From NCBI GenBank assembly GCA_002839375.1, contig PGXY01000011.1, positions 1 to 64,000 of the forward strand: 64,000 nucleotides of DNA. Direction: 5' to 3'. Made by a program: the position numbers and the translations under genes. Below the pieces are notes generated by a model. It ran no database searches, had not been told where the DNA came from, and saw only the letters and a program-made list of their open reading frames with translations. Shown piece by piece: positions 42,633-51,036 of the stretch; within the stretch, counting starts at the first letter, position 1; each line of letters begins with the position of its first letter. This stretch comes from Spirochaetae bacterium HGW-Spirochaetae-1. GTDB lineage: Bacteria > Spirochaetota > UBA4802 > UBA5550.

Positions 42633-43073
42633 TTAGAATGGGATATCATCATCTGAAAAGGGATTGTTGTCCACATCGGCGGGCATGGGAGCTGATTGCG
42701 CTGCCGATGGCATATCGATCTGAATATCCCCCGGTGCCGAATCGCGTCCCGATAGAAACTGGACGTTTTCCGTCACGATTTCAATGGTGGATCTCTTGTT
42801 TCCGTTCTGATCCTCCCAGCTTCGCTGCTGAAGCCTTCCCTCGATTCCGATACGGGATCCCTTTTTGCAGTACTGAACGATCAGTTCTCCCAGTTTGCTC
42901 CAGGCAATGCAGTTGAAAAAGCTTGCCTGTTCTTTTTTTTCATTATTAACGGTGTATGTCCTGTTATTTGCCACGGAAAAACTTGCTACAGCAGTCCCGC
43001 CGGGTGTGTAGCGCAGCTCAGGATCACGCACCAGTCTGCCTATCATTATAACCTTGTTGAGGTCACTGGCCAT
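42633..43073 (-). CDS. ssb: Single-stranded DNA-binding protein
   Basis: 146-residue tetrameric SSB. OB-fold signature LNKVIMIGRLVRDPELRYT, then SFFNCIAWSKLGELI and EGRLQQRSWEDQNG. A short Pro/Asp linker leads to the acidic tip NPFSDDDIPF that recruits partner proteins. Lies between rpsF and rpsR as usual. Confidence 0.97.
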   Translation of the reverse strand: MASDLNKVIMIGRLVRDPELRYTPGGTAVASFSVANNRTYTVNNEKKEQASFFNCIAWSKLGELIVQYCKKGSRIGIEGRLQQRSWEDQNGNKRSTIEIVTENVQFLSGRDSAPGDIQIDMPSAAQSAPMPADVDNNPFSDDDIPF

Positions 43074-43094
43074 GGTAGCCCTCCTGATTTTGTA

Positions 43095-43382
43095 TTAAGC
43101 GGTTTTTTGTTCGTTCATTTTTACAAACAGGAATCTCAGGATATCAGGCGTCAGCCTGAAATCAATGATTACCTTGTCCACGATCTCAGGAGCTGCCTGT
43201 ACATGCGCGAAGAAATAATATCCTTCTTTTTCTTCGTCGATCATGTATGCCAGCCTTTTGGTGCCCCAGGAATCCTCTTTTACAACGGTTACGCCATGTT
43301 TCTGAAGAATTCCCGACAGCTTTTCTTTGAGGGATTCAACCTCGCGGTTGCGTAGAATAACGGTGAGTTCGTAATTGTTCAC
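43095..43382 (-). CDS. rpsF: 30S ribosomal protein bS6
   Basis: 95-residue small-subunit protein. MNNYELTVILRNREVE, VVKEDSWGTKRLAYMIDEEKEGYYF and the C-terminal DFRLTPDILRFLFVKM are standard. First gene of the rpsF-ssb-rpsR-DUF2232-rplI-dnaB-mlaE operon; bS6 binds with bS18 on 16S rRNA. Confidence 0.97.
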   Translation of the reverse strand: MNNYELTVILRNREVESLKEKLSGILQKHGVTVVKEDSWGTKRLAYMIDEEKEGYYFFAHVQAAPEIVDKVIIDFRLTPDILRFLFVKMNEQKTA

Positions 43383-43610
43383 GATGTCCTCCTTTCTATG
43401 GTATTAACTGCTGAAATACATTGAGTTCTCAGCAGAAAGGTGGTGCAATACTTGCAAAGGCCCCTTATTTTTCAAGTAAAATTCCATAACGAACTATACT
43501 ATCAGGGTATTTTTTATAGAAATCAGGCCATGTTTGTTTTTTCGCCTGTTATTTACGGGGAATCGCCGGTATTTTGCAGTTTTATTTTTTTTAATTAATT
43601 GATAAAAATA

Positions 43611-43639
43611 TTGACAAAAATAGAGAAGCTTAGTAAATT
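43611..43639 (+). promoter_or_regulatory. Promoter TTGACA-17-TAAATT of the forward biosynthetic operon
   Basis: TTGACA (43611-43616) and TAAATT (43634-43639) have ideal spacing. A second possible pair, TTGTGA (43667) and TATATA (43689), lies downstream. The shared motif at 43650-43663 falls between them and could control either. Confidence 0.55.
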
Positions 43640-43649
43640 TTATCATTGG

Positions 43650-43663
43650 ACCATCCAGACGGT
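43650..43663. promoter_or_regulatory. Shared 14-base operator candidate, copy 1
   Basis: ACCATCCAGACGGT (reverse complement ACCGTCTGGATGGT). It is nearly palindromic (ACC, TC, GA, GGT symmetric). Followed by a T-run, as in copies 2 and 3 when read towards their genes. Confidence 0.55.
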
Positions 43664-43713
43664 TTTTTGTGATACATAATTGAAAATATATATAGATTTA
43701 TGTATCGGGATTC

Positions 43714-45159
43714 ATGACTTTTCACAAGCTTTTGGAGTTTCAACGTTTCTTGCGGATGTCGAAGCTGATAAAAAGCTATCTGTCGCCTGTATTATATGAT
43801 GCCAGAGGGATAAGGAATAAAAGTATGAAATTCATTTTACTTATTTTTTCAGCGGTTGTACGGGTTCATATGAACCAGTGGCTGCCCCTCACCATCCAGA
43901 AGCGCATGGCGGAAAGAAGAGTTTTGAAAATGGTGCGTTTTGCCTATGAAAATGTCCCTTATTATAGAAAAAAGTACGACGACGCCGGGGTCGATATGGC
44001 CTCTCTCCGTTCTATAAATGATCTGAAAAAGCTTCCCTTTTTGACCAAGGAGGATGTTCTCAATAATTTTCCCCGGGGTATCGTGGCCCGGGGGTATGAT
44101 GTGGACAAGTGTCATTATTCAGCCACGACGGGGTCTACGGGAAGGTCGCTGCCCTTCATCTTCAGTTCACCGACCTTCGCCTTTTATATCGCTACTGTTA
44201 TGCGTGTCTATACCATGATTGGTTTCAGGCCCTGGCATAAGACCGTTTATATCAAATACAAGCCCGTGGAATATCCCCGTATCGGTCCATTTTTCAGGAC
44301 CGACTGTATCGCCTCCACCATTCCCGTGGAAGAGCAGATCGCGAAACTGCGCGAGGCTAAACCGGACCTCCTCGTGGGATATGCCTCCATTGTTCTTGAG
44401 ATCGCCCAGAAGCTGACAAAGGAGGACCTGGAGATCATCAGGCCGAAATTTGTCGGTCTCAACTCCGAACTTTCCTCACAGAGCCAGCGTGATTTTATTT
44501 CCGGGGTTTTTAACTGTCCCGTATACGATGAGTATTCCACGGAGGAAACGTGGATGGTGGCATCACACTGCAAACGACACAGCTATCATATCTTTATCGA
44601 TAATGTGTGGGTGGAATTTCTCGATGAAACGGGAAATGAGGCTCTTCCCGGTCAGATCGGGGAAATCGTGCTTACGGCCACACGCAGTTTTGCCATGCCC
44701 TTTATCAGGTACCGAATAGGTGACCTGGGAAGATACAGTGCCGGAACATGCGGATGCGGGATCGGGCTTCCCGTACTGGAAAGCTTTGAGGGCAGGGCCG
44801 ATGATTCATTCATTCTTCCCAGCGGTAAATTCGTCTCTTCGCTGAAGGTGCTTAATACCTTCACGACCTATATTAAAAAATATCTCCATCTTATGGAGGA
44901 GTTCCGCGTAGTGCAGCGCGAGAAGGGGCTTATTGTAATCGAGCTGGTGAGGGGAAAGGAGTATAGCGAGGAGCGGTTTCAGGAACTCATCAACCGACTT
45001 CATGAAATAATGGGAGAACCGGTCACTATCCGGGTTGATATGGTGGACGCCATTGACACCGGCGGGAGCATCAAACGCAAGGCCATTGAATCGCTGGTAA
45101 GCCGCAACGCGGCCCTGGCCTCAATGGAATCGCGGCATGCCGCGGCGCCGGTGAGCTAA
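43714..45159 (+). CDS. PaaK/CapK-like adenylate-forming enzyme
   Basis: 481 residues resembling phenylacetate-CoA ligase and CapK-type proteins, which activate a carboxylic acid as acyl-AMP. The phosphate loop SATTGSTGRS (about 136-145), YDEYSTEE (about 272) and MPFIRYRIGDLGRY with a cysteine pair (about 330-350) are the expected motifs. The C-terminal lid ends GGSIKRKA, supplying the usual lysine. First gene of the forward part of the biosynthetic locus. It probably activates a building block; substrate unknown. Start at 43714 has only a weak site. Confidence 0.8.
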   Translation: MTFHKLLEFQRFLRMSKLIKSYLSPVLYDARGIRNKSMKFILLIFSAVVRVHMNQWLPLTIQKRMAERRVLKMVRFAYENVPYYRKKYDDAGVDMASLRSINDLKKLPFLTKEDVLNNFPRGIVARGYDVDKCHYSATTGSTGRSLPFIFSSPTFAFYIATVMRVYTMIGFRPWHKTVYIKYKPVEYPRIGPFFRTDCIASTIPVEEQIAKLREAKPDLLVGYASIVLEIAQKLTKEDLEIIRPKFVGLNSELSSQSQRDFISGVFNCPVYDEYSTEETWMVASHCKRHSYHIFIDNVWVEFLDETGNEALPGQIGEIVLTATRSFAMPFIRYRIGDLGRYSAGTCGCGIGLPVLESFEGRADDSFILPSGKFVSSLKVLNTFTTYIKKYLHLMEEFRVVQREKGLIVIELVRGKEYSEERFQELINRLHEIMGEPVTIRVDMVDAIDTGGSIKRKAIESLVSRNAALASMESRHAAAPVS

Positions 45160-45183
45160 AAATAATGTAACAGGGAGTGCCTC

Positions 45184-46614
45184 ATGATACGGAATTTTAT
45201 AATAATACTGATCGCGAGTTTGCTGGTATGCCCGATTCTTTTACCCGGGAGGGCCGAGGCCTGTGATGTGGCGGTCGTATCGGGAAAAGTGACGACGAAC
45301 GGGAGGCCCATATTATGGAAGAGCAGGGACTGCTCGGCCAACTGGCACCAGGAACTGGAGTACTTCCCTGCCATTAACAGCAGGGCCGGCGGCTGTGTCA
45401 TGGTGCACAATTATGATGACCTTGCCTGGATCAACAATGGTGTTCGCGAAAACCCGTCGGGGGGCCTGAACGAGGCCGGCCTGGCCGTATCATGCACATC
45501 GGTATACGAAGACTTCAATCCCTACCATGAGGCCATCAATATAAACACGGACCTGATCCGCGAGACCCTGCAGGAGTGCGCCACGCTGGATGATTTTGAT
45601 ACCTATCTGAAAAACTGGTATAACAATCATGCCGGCATGGTCATCAGCGGTAATTTTGTCGTTATCGACGCCCAGGGCGGAGCCGCACTGTACGAGTGCT
45701 ATACGGGCCAGATTGCCGGGCAGATAAAATACCGCAAGTACGATGCTAACACGGGCAGGGAAACGGACTGGGACGGCACAGCGGAAACGGTCATGACGGA
45801 GAGCCGCGAAGGTGAAGATGATTTCAATTATTTTTATAACCGCGCCAATAATAACTCCTATATCAATATCAATTTCGGTGAAGAACGGGCCATTCGCGCC
45901 AATGAACTTCTTAATATGCTCGTCGATGAGGGCAATATGAATTATCGTACTCTCATGCGCGTCGTGACAAAGGACGTGACGGGCAACCAGCTCGACCCGG
46001 TAACCGGTACGGTGCTGGCCGAGGAAGAGGAAGACCTCGGGAATTACAGCACAACCTACTGCATCAGCCGCAACCAGACCCGCACGGCTCTGGTGGTGGA
46101 CGGCGTCAAGGCCGGTGACAATCCGGCTCTCTCCGTATTCTACTGTGCCCTGGGGGAGCCCTCCATCTCGGTGTATACTCCTTATTTCGCCCATGCCCAG
46201 GCCGTGTCGTGGCTTTGTCATATCGACTCCATGGATCTCATAGGCAGGCTCTACGATCTCAACGATACCTGTTTTCTGAACAGGGCCATGAACCGGCGTG
46301 AGGCCTATGACAATCTTATCTATAAGACCAATACCGGCGACGTCATCCAGGGAATGGACAATGTCTGTATCAATAAAATCGAACTTGCCGCAGCACAGGA
46401 ATGGACACTGCCCCTGGAGGACTTTATTCTCGACATGACGGCGGAATACATCGATGACATGAGAGGAAAGTCTTCGTATATCACTCAGGCCAATCTTGCC
46501 AGCTTCAGTGATTATTGCGTTGAATATCTGTATGAAAATTATAACGCCGCTTCGGCCGATTACTATCCCTGGACCATGGAAAAGCCCTGGGGAAGCCTGA
46601 ACTGGGGGAGATAA
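45184..46614 (+). CDS. Secreted Ntn-hydrolase, acyl-transferase/acylase (C45/C59-like)
   Basis: 476 residues. Type I signal peptide (about 1-26) ending AEA directly before Cys-Asp-Val; removal would expose an N-terminal cysteine, the nucleophile of Ntn-hydrolases. Downstream, GRPILWKSRDCS, GGLNEAGLAVSCTSVYED and VVIDAQGGAALYECY follow the order in penicillin acylase/isopenicillin N acyltransferase-type enzymes. Such enzymes cleave or move amide-linked acyl groups. In this locus it could remove a fatty-acyl group from an exported precursor or protect the host. GGGAG precedes the ATG. Confidence 0.75.
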   Translation: MIRNFIIILIASLLVCPILLPGRAEACDVAVVSGKVTTNGRPILWKSRDCSANWHQELEYFPAINSRAGGCVMVHNYDDLAWINNGVRENPSGGLNEAGLAVSCTSVYEDFNPYHEAININTDLIRETLQECATLDDFDTYLKNWYNNHAGMVISGNFVVIDAQGGAALYECYTGQIAGQIKYRKYDANTGRETDWDGTAETVMTESREGEDDFNYFYNRANNNSYININFGEERAIRANELLNMLVDEGNMNYRTLMRVVTKDVTGNQLDPVTGTVLAEEEEDLGNYSTTYCISRNQTRTALVVDGVKAGDNPALSVFYCALGEPSISVYTPYFAHAQAVSWLCHIDSMDLIGRLYDLNDTCFLNRAMNRREAYDNLIYKTNTGDVIQGMDNVCINKIELAAAQEWTLPLEDFILDMTAEYIDDMRGKSSYITQANLASFSDYCVEYLYENYNAASADYYPWTMEKPWGSLNWGR

Positions 46615-46674
46615 GGGTAAAGCGGAAATTAAAAAGGTTTATAACGGAAAAAGGAATAAGTGAAAAAATAAAAT

Positions 46675-47652
46675 ATGAAGACCGGCGCTCAACATAGTAA
46701 AATTCTACCCCTGGTAAAAAGGCTGATACCCTGGTTCGTAGCCGCGGTCATCCTCGTCTTCCTTTTTTATCGTGTTGATGGCAGGCATTTTGTCCAGTCT
46801 ATGCAGGTGGCTGACCTGTCCATGTATGCGCCATGGCTGGTTGTCTTTTGCCTGGCCTGGTTCTTTTTCGATGTTCAGAATATCCAGGCAACGGTGAACA
46901 ATTACGGATATACCGTGAGCTTTCGTGATATCATGTCCATGCGCGGTGTGACCTACCTGCTGATGATAGTGGATTATACCCTGGGGATGGGCGGCATGGT
47001 GCTCTATCTCAAAAATGATAAGAATATCCCCATCGTTAAAAGCACCGGTCTCATGATGGTTTATACCGGCGTTACCCAGTTCAGCCTTTTCATCATGGCG
47101 GCGATAGGATGCTGGCTCGGTGATATGTCAAAGGTCCTTTTCAGGACTGTTTTTGCAACCTGTGTTTCCCTTGCCGCGGTGTATGTAGCCGCGATTATTG
47201 TTATCAAATTGCTTCCTGAAAAGGGCAGGGTGGGCCGTTTTAAAAATCTTGCTATTGTGAAGCTCTATCACGAGGTTTCGTGGCAGGGATATGTGTCCCT
47301 CATCGTGTGGAGAATTGCCTATTATGCCACCTATATCCTGTTTTATTATATTGCCATGCCGCTTTTTGGCATGCATGTGCCCATTGAGGTTCTCATAACG
47401 GCTGTGCCGCTTATTCTGCTGGTGATCAGTTTTCCCGTAACTCCCTTCGGGCTGGGGACTGCCCAGGCAGCCATGCTTTTTCTTTTCAAAGGGTATGGAA
47501 CCGAGGCTGCCATACTGGCCTTTGGTATTACCTATTCAACATCCATTGTGCTGATCAGGGGACTTATCGGTCTCTTCTATGTTAAAAAAATATCAGGTCT
47601 CATGCCTGGTAAACTGTGGGATTCCAAGGAGATGCTTAATGAAAAGATTTAA
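46675..47652 (+). CDS. Flippase-like polytopic membrane protein (LPG-synthase transmembrane family)
   Basis: 325 residues with about eight helices. Belongs by pattern to the YbhN/UPF0104 group, relatives of the membrane half of lysylphosphatidylglycerol synthase (VVFCLAWFFFDVQN; ITAVPLILLVISFPVTPFGLGTAQAAML). These proteins are suspected lipid or lipid-linked intermediate flippases. No cytoplasmic transferase domain is attached. Ends 14 bases inside the following gene. Likely export function for the product of this locus, by inference. Confidence 0.75.
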   Translation: MKTGAQHSKILPLVKRLIPWFVAAVILVFLFYRVDGRHFVQSMQVADLSMYAPWLVVFCLAWFFFDVQNIQATVNNYGYTVSFRDIMSMRGVTYLLMIVDYTLGMGGMVLYLKNDKNIPIVKSTGLMMVYTGVTQFSLFIMAAIGCWLGDMSKVLFRTVFATCVSLAAVYVAAIIVIKLLPEKGRVGRFKNLAIVKLYHEVSWQGYVSLIVWRIAYYATYILFYYIAMPLFGMHVPIEVLITAVPLILLVISFPVTPFGLGTAQAAMLFLFKGYGTEAAILAFGITYSTSIVLIRGLIGLFYVKKISGLMPGKLWDSKEMLNEKI

Positions 47653-48781
47653 TGTGCTATTATCCATATTGCTGATCATCGTTGCCATGGCGATTGTGCC
47701 TGGTTGCGACAGCGGCTCCCTGGGAGGAGGATCCAATTCCCGCGACACGGACGGCGGTTCAGATGGTGACGGGACCGGACCGGTAAAGCTACTGTTTACC
47801 GGTGACGTCATGCTTGCAAGGAATGTGGCCAATCTCGTTTATGAAAAAAACGGCGGTGATTACAGCTGGCCCTTCCTGAAGATTGCCGATTTCCTCAATG
47901 ATGCCGACCTGACCATCTCCAACCTGGAAGGACCTATTTCCGACAAGGGCGACAAGTATCTTAAATCTGCTCCATGGTTCAGGGCGGAACCCGAGGCGGT
48001 CAACGGTCTGAACTATGCCGGTATTGACATTGTTTCACTGGCTAACAACCACATCTTTGACTACGGACGCGAGGCCATGGAAGATTGTTTTGGTCAGTTG
48101 GACAGGGCAGGGATCAGATACATGGGCGCCGGAATGACTCGTGACGAGGCCTATGCGCCGGTTATCGTCAACATAAATGGACTGAAGATAGCATTCCTGG
48201 CCTTCACGAACCACGGCGATGCTTCATGGCAGGCCGAGGTTGATTATTATACGACCTTTGAGGAATTAGTTGCCCAGGTACCGCTAATCGGTGATCTTTT
48301 TCTTCAGACCCAGGTGCTGGATCATCTCATGAACATGCCGATACCCGTTACCGAGGAATCGTCGGGTGTGGCCTGGCTCTATATCAAACAGCTTGAGCGG
48401 GCCATATACAAGGCCCGTGAAGAGGCGGACATAGTTATCGTTTCACTGCATTTCGGCGAGGAGTATGCCGAGACGATCAGTTCTGCCCAGGACCGCTATG
48501 CTCACCTGGCCATTGATCGCGGAGCGGACATGGTCGTGGGCCATCACCCCCACGTGACACAGCCCATAATGGTGTATATGGGTAAAGTCATTGCCTATTC
48601 CCTGGGAAATTTTGTTTTTGATCAACGTGAATCCTATGAATCGGGGACAACAACGGGCCTGGTTCTGGAAGTAAATATCGAGGACAAGAAAATTCAGAAC
48701 GTGGAAGGCCATTATACAAAGATAATTGAAGAAGAATGGCAGACGCAGCTTACGCCCTTTGAATATGGAGATCTGGACTGA
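47639..48781 (+). CDS. CapA-family metallophosphatase-like lipoprotein
   Basis: 380 residues. Lipoprotein signal with the cysteine near residue 22 (AIVPGC), then a Gly/Ser/Asp linker. CapA fold motifs are VKLLFTGDVMLARNV, LTISNLEGPISD, IDIVSLANNHIFDYG, HFGEEY and VVGHHPHVTQPI, the calcineurin-like metal ligands. CapA is named from poly-gamma-glutamate synthesis, where it acts in polymer export or anchoring. AAGGAG six bases before the ATG at 47639 supports overlap with the flippase gene. Confidence 0.88.
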   Translation: MKRFNVLLSILLIIVAMAIVPGCDSGSLGGGSNSRDTDGGSDGDGTGPVKLLFTGDVMLARNVANLVYEKNGGDYSWPFLKIADFLNDADLTISNLEGPISDKGDKYLKSAPWFRAEPEAVNGLNYAGIDIVSLANNHIFDYGREAMEDCFGQLDRAGIRYMGAGMTRDEAYAPVIVNINGLKIAFLAFTNHGDASWQAEVDYYTTFEELVAQVPLIGDLFLQTQVLDHLMNMPIPVTEESSGVAWLYIKQLERAIYKAREEADIVIVSLHFGEEYAETISSAQDRYAHLAIDRGADMVVGHHPHVTQPIMVYMGKVIAYSLGNFVFDQRESYESGTTTGLVLEVNIEDKKIQNVEGHYTKIIEEEWQTQLTPFEYGDLD

Positions 48782-48788
48782 TAAAAAT

Positions 48789-49913
48789 ATGAACAGCCCG
48801 TTCGCACATACCAGGAGCGATGATGGACGTGTGAGTCTTGAAGAAAGACTTGCGGCCCTGATTCCCGTCAGGCATGTTGTCCTGACCGGGTATGCGAGAA
48901 ATGCCCTCTTTCTCCTGGTGAAAACCATGGGTTGGGACAGCGGTGCCGAGGTTATCATTCCCGCCTTTACCTGTTCGGTTGTTCCCATGTCAATCCGTGA
49001 GGCCGGGGCGATACCCATACCTGTAGATGCCGAGTCCCAAGGTATTAACATGGATCCGGCCCTTATCGAAAGGGCTATCACACCGCGAACCAGGGCTATC
49101 TACGTGGTACATACCTACGGGACACCGGCCCGTATGGAGGAAATATGCGCTATTGCGAATAAACACGGTCTCAAGGTTATTGAAGACCTGGCGCAATCCT
49201 TCTTTGCAGAGCATCGGGGCAGGAATGTGGGGAGTTTCGGCGATTTTGCCATACTGAGTTTTACCAAGAAGATCATTAATTTTGAGGGAGGAGCTCTCAC
49301 CACCAATGATACGGAACTGTACTGCCGCATGAAGGATACACAGGCCGCCCTTAACCGGGAAAGGCATTTTACTGTTGCGGGGCTTACGGACCAGGTAGTG
49401 AGAATAATCAGTTCCTTCTGGGAATCGCGTTTCTCCTTTTCCGTTCTGCTTGTCTTCAAACTGCTGGATATGATCAATACGGTTTTATACCGGGGCTCCT
49501 ATGGCGTTTCCGTCAATCCGCAGCGGTTTATGATGCATGGTCTGGCGATTAAAATAACGGGAATGCAACTCGATTCGTGGAGAACGAAGACCGGCAATGG
49601 CAGAAATATCCGCCGCTTTGAAAACGGGCTGAGAGAAGTCGTTGCATGCCCCGGCGCGGTGAGCGGTCTGGCCGATCCGAGGCCGGAATATTTTACCGGT
49701 ATACCGCTTAAGGAATCGTTCTGGATGCGGTTTATATCGTTCCGGACATGGCATAATTTCAATGAAAAGGGAGTATTCCCGCGTGCCGATTATCTTTATG
49801 AAAATTACAGGGTTTTTTCCAGAATAATACTTTGGTCTTCCCGGAGAGAACGGGAAGGAGCCATGGCATATCATGAACGGGAGTATGACCGGTCTGCCGG
49901 GAATGCCCGGTGA
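48789..49913 (+). CDS. DegT/DnrJ/EryC1/StrS-type PLP-dependent protein
   Basis: About 374 residues. Fold type I aminotransferase family that modifies sugars or small building blocks. HVVLTGYARNALFLLV, EVIIPAFTCSVVPM, KVIEDLAQSFFAEH and SFGDFAILSFTKKIINFEGGAL are the family series; the last contains the likely PLP lysine. The C-terminal third is atypical. Start is uncertain: ATG at 48789, after the capA-like stop, is preferred over in-frame ATGs at 48726 and 48765. It could aminate a precursor for the synthetase. Confidence 0.82.
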   Translation: MNSPFAHTRSDDGRVSLEERLAALIPVRHVVLTGYARNALFLLVKTMGWDSGAEVIIPAFTCSVVPMSIREAGAIPIPVDAESQGINMDPALIERAITPRTRAIYVVHTYGTPARMEEICAIANKHGLKVIEDLAQSFFAEHRGRNVGSFGDFAILSFTKKIINFEGGALTTNDTELYCRMKDTQAALNRERHFTVAGLTDQVVRIISSFWESRFSFSVLLVFKLLDMINTVLYRGSYGVSVNPQRFMMHGLAIKITGMQLDSWRTKTGNGRNIRRFENGLREVVACPGAVSGLADPRPEYFTGIPLKESFWMRFISFRTWHNFNEKGVFPRADYLYENYRVFSRIILWSSRREREGAMAYHEREYDRSAGNAR

Positions 49914-49932
49914 AAATGAGGGAGGTTTTATT

Positions 49933-51036
49933 ATGAACCAGGCAATAGCTGACAGGGTAAAAGAATATCAGACTTCAGAACAGGAAGTAAAAAAGGCTCT
50001 CCCTGTCACATGCAATAATTTTTTCCTTCTGAATCACAGGGGATTCAATTACTATGGCATTGACCTGCGAAAAGTCGACTTCGAAATCATCAGGGACATA
50101 GTGAAAGGTTGCGAGGAAGTGGAGAAAGACTGCTGGGATCCCCAGGAGAATTTCTTTGATTACATTCAAAAAAGTGATATTCTCGCTTATGCGGAAAAAG
50201 ACGGCCGCATCGTCGGCTTCAATCTCGTTTCTCTCCTTATGTCCGACGGGCACTGCATATACAGTATAGACGAGGCCATGGTTCTCAAAAAATGCCAGGG
50301 GAACAATATAGCCCGCAATGTTGTGATGCTTACCATACGCTGGTTTTTCCTGAAGACCGACGAGGCCCTGACAGTGAAGAAAATATACCCGCTTTCCATT
50401 TCAGCCAACCCAAAGGTTGTAAATAATTATTTCAAAAACAAGTATCTAACCAGCATTTTTGATAATTCGTTCCGCCCTTCGGAGAAACTGATCGATCTTC
50501 ATCTCCAGTACGTGAAGGAAAACAATTTGTTGCTGGTCGACGAGAAATATCCTTTCTGCGTAAAGAACCTGTTTCCCGGCTCAAACCGTTTCAAAGAGAA
50601 CGATAAGCGATACCAGTTTAAGGACGGCGTTAAAAAGAACATGCCCGATGATTTCGATCATATTCACCGCGGTGATGCCTTCTCCTTCATGGTCAGGATC
50701 GGCGTAGGTCCCTTCTGGTTTGTCAATACCCTCCTCCTCCTGATAATTCTGGGGAAAAAGATGATTTTCAATAAGGGGATAGGATTCCTTGGCTCCGGGA
50801 AATACCAAAGCGCCGATGAAAGCTTTCAGTATACTGACGAGTATAGTGACAGAAGAGGCGGAGATCGAAGAGTTATGGATATTGGTGCGTATCTCGATGA
50901 TCGGTTTAACCGAAGGAAAACGGGAAGGCGTACAGTCGACGAAAATTTAAACTCCAGGGATGGACTGAAAAGAAAACTCCGGCTCACGGGAAAGAAAGAA
51001 TCGCGAAAAATAGCATCGATGACACTGCTGCTGTAG
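49933..51036 (+). CDS. GNAT-like protein with membrane helix and basic tail
   Basis: 367 residues. The first ~220 contain a GNAT-like core (ILAYAEKDGRIVGFNLVSL, then IDEAMVLKKCQGNNIARNVVMLT, matching the acetyl-CoA loop region). One hydrophobic helix (about 253-270) follows, then a basic arginine-rich tail (DRRGGDRR, RRKTGRR). It could N-acylate an amino intermediate, for instance that of the DegT-type enzyme upstream. GGGAGG seven bases before the ATG at 49933 decides the start; the frame is open to 49873. Family assignment moderate. Confidence 0.65.
   Translation: MNQAIADRVKEYQTSEQEVKKALPVTCNNFFLLNHRGFNYYGIDLRKVDFEIIRDIVKGCEEVEKDCWDPQENFFDYIQKSDILAYAEKDGRIVGFNLVSLLMSDGHCIYSIDEAMVLKKCQGNNIARNVVMLTIRWFFLKTDEALTVKKIYPLSISANPKVVNNYFKNKYLTSIFDNSFRPSEKLIDLHLQYVKENNLLLVDEKYPFCVKNLFPGSNRFKENDKRYQFKDGVKKNMPDDFDHIHRGDAFSFMVRIGVGPFWFVNTLLLLIILGKKMIFNKGIGFLGSGKYQSADESFQYTDEYSDRRGGDRRVMDIGAYLDDRFNRRKTGRRTVDENLNSRDGLKRKLRLTGKKESRKIASMTLLL

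Larger units (their letters stand above)
43383..43713. promoter_or_regulatory. Divergent gap: ribosomal operon promoter and biosynthetic-locus promoter
   Basis: The left part should hold the rpsF promoter on the minus strand, but I see no strong consensus pair. The right part holds TTGACA-17-TAAATT and the first copy of the shared 14-base motif, listed separately. No gene is visible. Confidence 0.5.
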
